DNA from: Cryptomeria japonica
Lineage: Eukaryota > Streptophyta > Pinopsida > Cupressales > Cupressaceae
Reading direction: 5' to 3'
Assembly: GCF_030272615.1 (NCBI RefSeq)
Contig: NC_081414.1
Location: 915,439,648-915,503,647, forward strand
DNA length: 64,000 nt
In this document: in pieces, positions 61,416 through 64,000 of the stretch
How positions within the stretch are numbered: position 1 is the stretch's first letter
Layout: each line of letters begins with the position of its first letter
The notes under the pieces: model-generated
What the model was told of the DNA's origin: nothing
The model's database searches: none
Seen by the model: the letters and a program-made list of their open reading frames with translations, nothing else
Program-made: the position numbers and the translations under genes

Positions 61416-63551
61416 TTACCCAAGCTTGACTAATCTCAAAATTTGATCAGAACTTCCCGAAATTCTTTTCCCTTTAGATTTTTCCAGAATGGTGGAAGCA
61501 GTTGCCTTAGCCAATTCTTCTTGATAAGTGAGAAAATAAGGATTCTTTTGGAATAATTTGGCCCAACCATCTCTGGTCTCAGTTATTATCTCATTGACTA
61601 TACCCATCATTAGGCATGTTTGTTGGGTTTTGTTGCTAAAGGTTGTTCTATTTGAATTGTCTATGCACCTTTTCATTTCCTCATTATTTATAGAGCCACA
61701 CATACTCAAAATTTCAACTTCTTTGATTTCTCTGTCCCTCCTTATTACATCTAATCTCCTTGCATCTAACTTATTGTACAATGATAAGGGAAATTCTTTC
61801 AAAATCTCTATCAAAACCTTCTTATATATTTCTCAATATAACCAAATTTCTTCTTCTATTTCGTTCTCCTCATTATCATCTAAATCTTCATAAAAATTTG
61901 ACACATTCTTCAAGATTTCATCTTTAGTTACCTCATAAATTAACTCTGCACAAGTCATTTTACCAGATTCAATTTCTTCATAACTCTTTTTCTTCTTGTT
62001 GGGGGTTGCAGGAGCGGATGGAGCAGGATGCCTCTTCTGAGTAGGTTTCCTTGTCAGAGGTGTGGATGTAGTTGTTACCTTTCTAATTAGCTTCCTCCTT
62101 GGTTCCACCTTCTTCTCCTCTACTGGAGGCTTGTCATCTTTCTTCCTTTGTATCCTTTTGAATGCAAGAGGTTGATTATCCTCTGGATCAAAGTCATAAG
62201 TGATAGAGGAAATTAAAGTTTCAGGCCTCTTCACCTCAAAAGAACTTATTGTTGCTAGTTTTTCTACCGGTTTAGATCCAAAACCTAGTTCTATATCTAT
62301 GCTGTGAATTACATTTTGAATAAATGCAGACATTTTGTCTATTTTCTTTTCTCTTCTTTTATTTCGTTGAAGCCAATTTTGACCTCAAGAGACTTCTCCT
62401 CTACAAGGCCAAAATGTTCAGCCTTTTCATTTAAAGGAGCATCAATAAGCATTTTAGAATATAGCTCCAAGATGCTAGCATCTACTTCATAACCCAATTC
62501 AATGACCCATATAGTTCTAGGTTTCACTTCCTCCATGAGTGTCTCATCTATTTTTACCATGAAGCAAATATCAGTGGAGTATTTATCCATAATGTGTTTG
62601 CAGATTCCCTCCCTCGGTCTCATCTTCTCCTAATTTTTTTTGAAGTATCCCAAAAGCTTCTCATCCCTGTTACTACCAAGATCGGTGACTGCTTCTTTGA
62701 TCTGCATACCTACCCATATGGCATGAGCCCAACTCTTCTTTCCCAAACACAGTAGCTCATTCATGAAGTACAATATCAAACAGACAATAGGATTGCCAAA
62801 CCAAAAAGTTCCTTTCTTAACACCTTTTATCTTGCCAAGATTAATCATTAATTCACTCCTTAACCATTCACACAAGTCATACTTTTCATTATTCTTTATC
62901 ATTTGGTGTGCAACATGGATACAAGAACTAGCAACATAGTTCAATGGACTTTATTGAGTTACCTTGTAGCCAGTGATCATGCTGGCAAATTTCACATCTC
63001 TATCTTTGATGGTGTTGGCTCTCATTGATGTTCTCAACTGTAGTGTTGGGTTGCGTCGGTGAGCTTCTCAACCGCAGTGTTGGAGATCTTCTTTCCTAGT
63101 TCCTGTCTAACTTTGGGTAAGCCAGTGACCACCTCAATAGCTTCTTTGGTGATCATGTGGGGCCAGTCCAACCAGATGAATTTATTATGGACCCTACTCA
63201 GAACATATCTGATCACTTCACCCTTGAATTCCGGTATATACAGGATTTCGGTTAACCCTGGATCTTCAATAATTTGATATTCTAGTTTGATTGTTCCTAA
63301 TCTACCTATTATCATAGATTTATACATTCCCTTGATTTCCTTAGTACCTAAATCCTCCAACGTGTGTGAATATAGGCCCTGACATCTTCCACATAAACGA
63401 CGCCATCGGGGACCTTTAAAAACGCGCCAGTAGAGTCTTCCTTCATAGCAATTTGGGGAACTTCCTTGAAAAAAGGCCTAAGCCTATCCTTAACCTCAAC
63501 AACAATGGGATTTGTGATGAAAGTAGGAGAAAATTATGATCTGGATGCCAT
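61416..63551 (-). pseudogene. NA ORF2, unit 3
   Basis: Third copy of the unknown gene. It contributes a well-preserved C-terminal part (61814-61416: LDARRLDVIRRDREIKEVEI, MCGSINNEEMKRCIDNSN, GWAKLFQKNPYFLTYQEELA) and the basic linker (62333-61833) with KPPVEEKKVEPRRKLIRK and PNKKKKSYEEIESG. Broken. The gag-like gene of this unit lies to the right; its 3' tail starts near 63900. Confidence 0.7.
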
Positions 63552-64000
63552 TTCAAAAAAATACCTGGAAAATAGTCGCTGGTTGAAGGGTTTTGATTAC
63601 TCCTCAAATGACCGATGTAAATTCTTTTTGAATGCCTTTTCTCACACTTGATCACCTGTCATTCGCCTTTTCTTCACTCCAATTTTCTTGAGTGCTGGGT
63701 GAGTGAAAATGAGTCCATTTTCCCTTTTTATCAACAAGTAAACCCTAATTCATCTGTCATTAATGCTTAGCGATGTACCCTACCGGATGTCGGTTTCATA
63801 GTTTTATGCCGCATGAACCTTCATCACTGATCAATACCACTCTCCAGATCTCTTCCAAATCTATTTAGGGGAATATTCTATATTTGCAATGAATTTTCCA
63901 ACCCCTAAGGCATATGCCTCAGTTACCAGTTGAATTTACTATCGGTGCAGGAATGCTTTGTTCTGTCGGTGGAGTTACAGGTGTAGTTACCATTGTAGTT

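Larger units (their letters stand above)
50598..64000 (-). mobile_element. Tandem array of RT-less NA LTR elements sharing LTRs
   Basis: Three LTRs (50598-51499, 55421-56316, 60278-61185) alternate with internal regions of 3921 bp, 3961 bp and more than 2.8 kb (cut by the window edge), all on the - strand. Each internal region starts with a primer-binding site next to one LTR and ends with a polypurine tract next to the following one, so each middle LTR serves as 3' LTR of one unit and 5' LTR of the next. Each internal region codes for a coiled-coil/zinc-knuckle protein and a second unknown protein; no protease, RT or integrase is seen. The array interrupts Copia-C at 50597/50598. All units are broken. 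Confidence 0.9.

Noticed and set aside
50598-64000. Regular 4.8-kb repetition as a satellite or gene cluster
   Set aside because: LTR ends, primer sites and polypurine tracts at each unit boundary show it is an LTR-element array.

Overview
The window looks like intergenic, repeat-dense nuclear DNA from a seed plant with a large genome. It is AT-rich, has plant-type Copia and Gypsy LTR elements, GT-AG introns and plant laccase exons. Old elements are still readable and nested, which fits a gymnosperm, but the lineage is an inference. No tRNA, rRNA, CRISPR array or intact host gene was found.

Layout. 1-3251 is the 3' part of a Copia-type element (Copia-A, + strand) with a long open gag-protease frame but no integrase or reverse transcriptase (RT). 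3252-4497 is unassigned. 4498-6132 is a fragment of a second RT-less LTR family, here called NA, joined to the 5' half of a related Copia element (Copia-B, 6133-9531, - strand). 9532-28704 is mostly non-coding and holds degraded LTRs, a Copia gag fragment and a hAT-like element with a perfect 8-bp target duplication. 28705-31121 holds two tandem remnants of a laccase gene on the - strand. 31122-36290 holds a minisatellite, an unrecognised coiled-coil reading frame and a second hAT-like copy. 36291-46506 is a Gypsy-type element complete at both ends, with LTRs of about 1.2 kb and a 5-bp target duplication ATTGT. It carries protease, G-patch, RT/RNase H and integrase regions plus an antisense plant-mobile-domain (PMD) frame, and it is broken. 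48804-50597 is the 3' half of a Copia element (Copia-C, - strand). 50598-64000 is a head-to-tail array of NA elements that share LTRs (three LTRs of about 0.9 kb, internal regions of about 3.9 kb) and runs off the right edge.

Two points stand out. First, Copia-B and Copia-C look like the two halves of one insertion: the NA element sits at the same nucleotide in both (shared GATAA), and their outer flanks share ATAAT. Yet the halves lie 39 kb apart in swapped order, which suggests a large tandem duplication, another rearrangement or an assembly artefact. Second, two unrelated LTR families here keep gag-like genes without RT or integrase. The NA family encodes a coiled-coil/four-zinc-knuckle protein and a second protein of about 2.1 kb that I do not recognise. 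Its mobility would have to depend on partner elements supplying enzymes.
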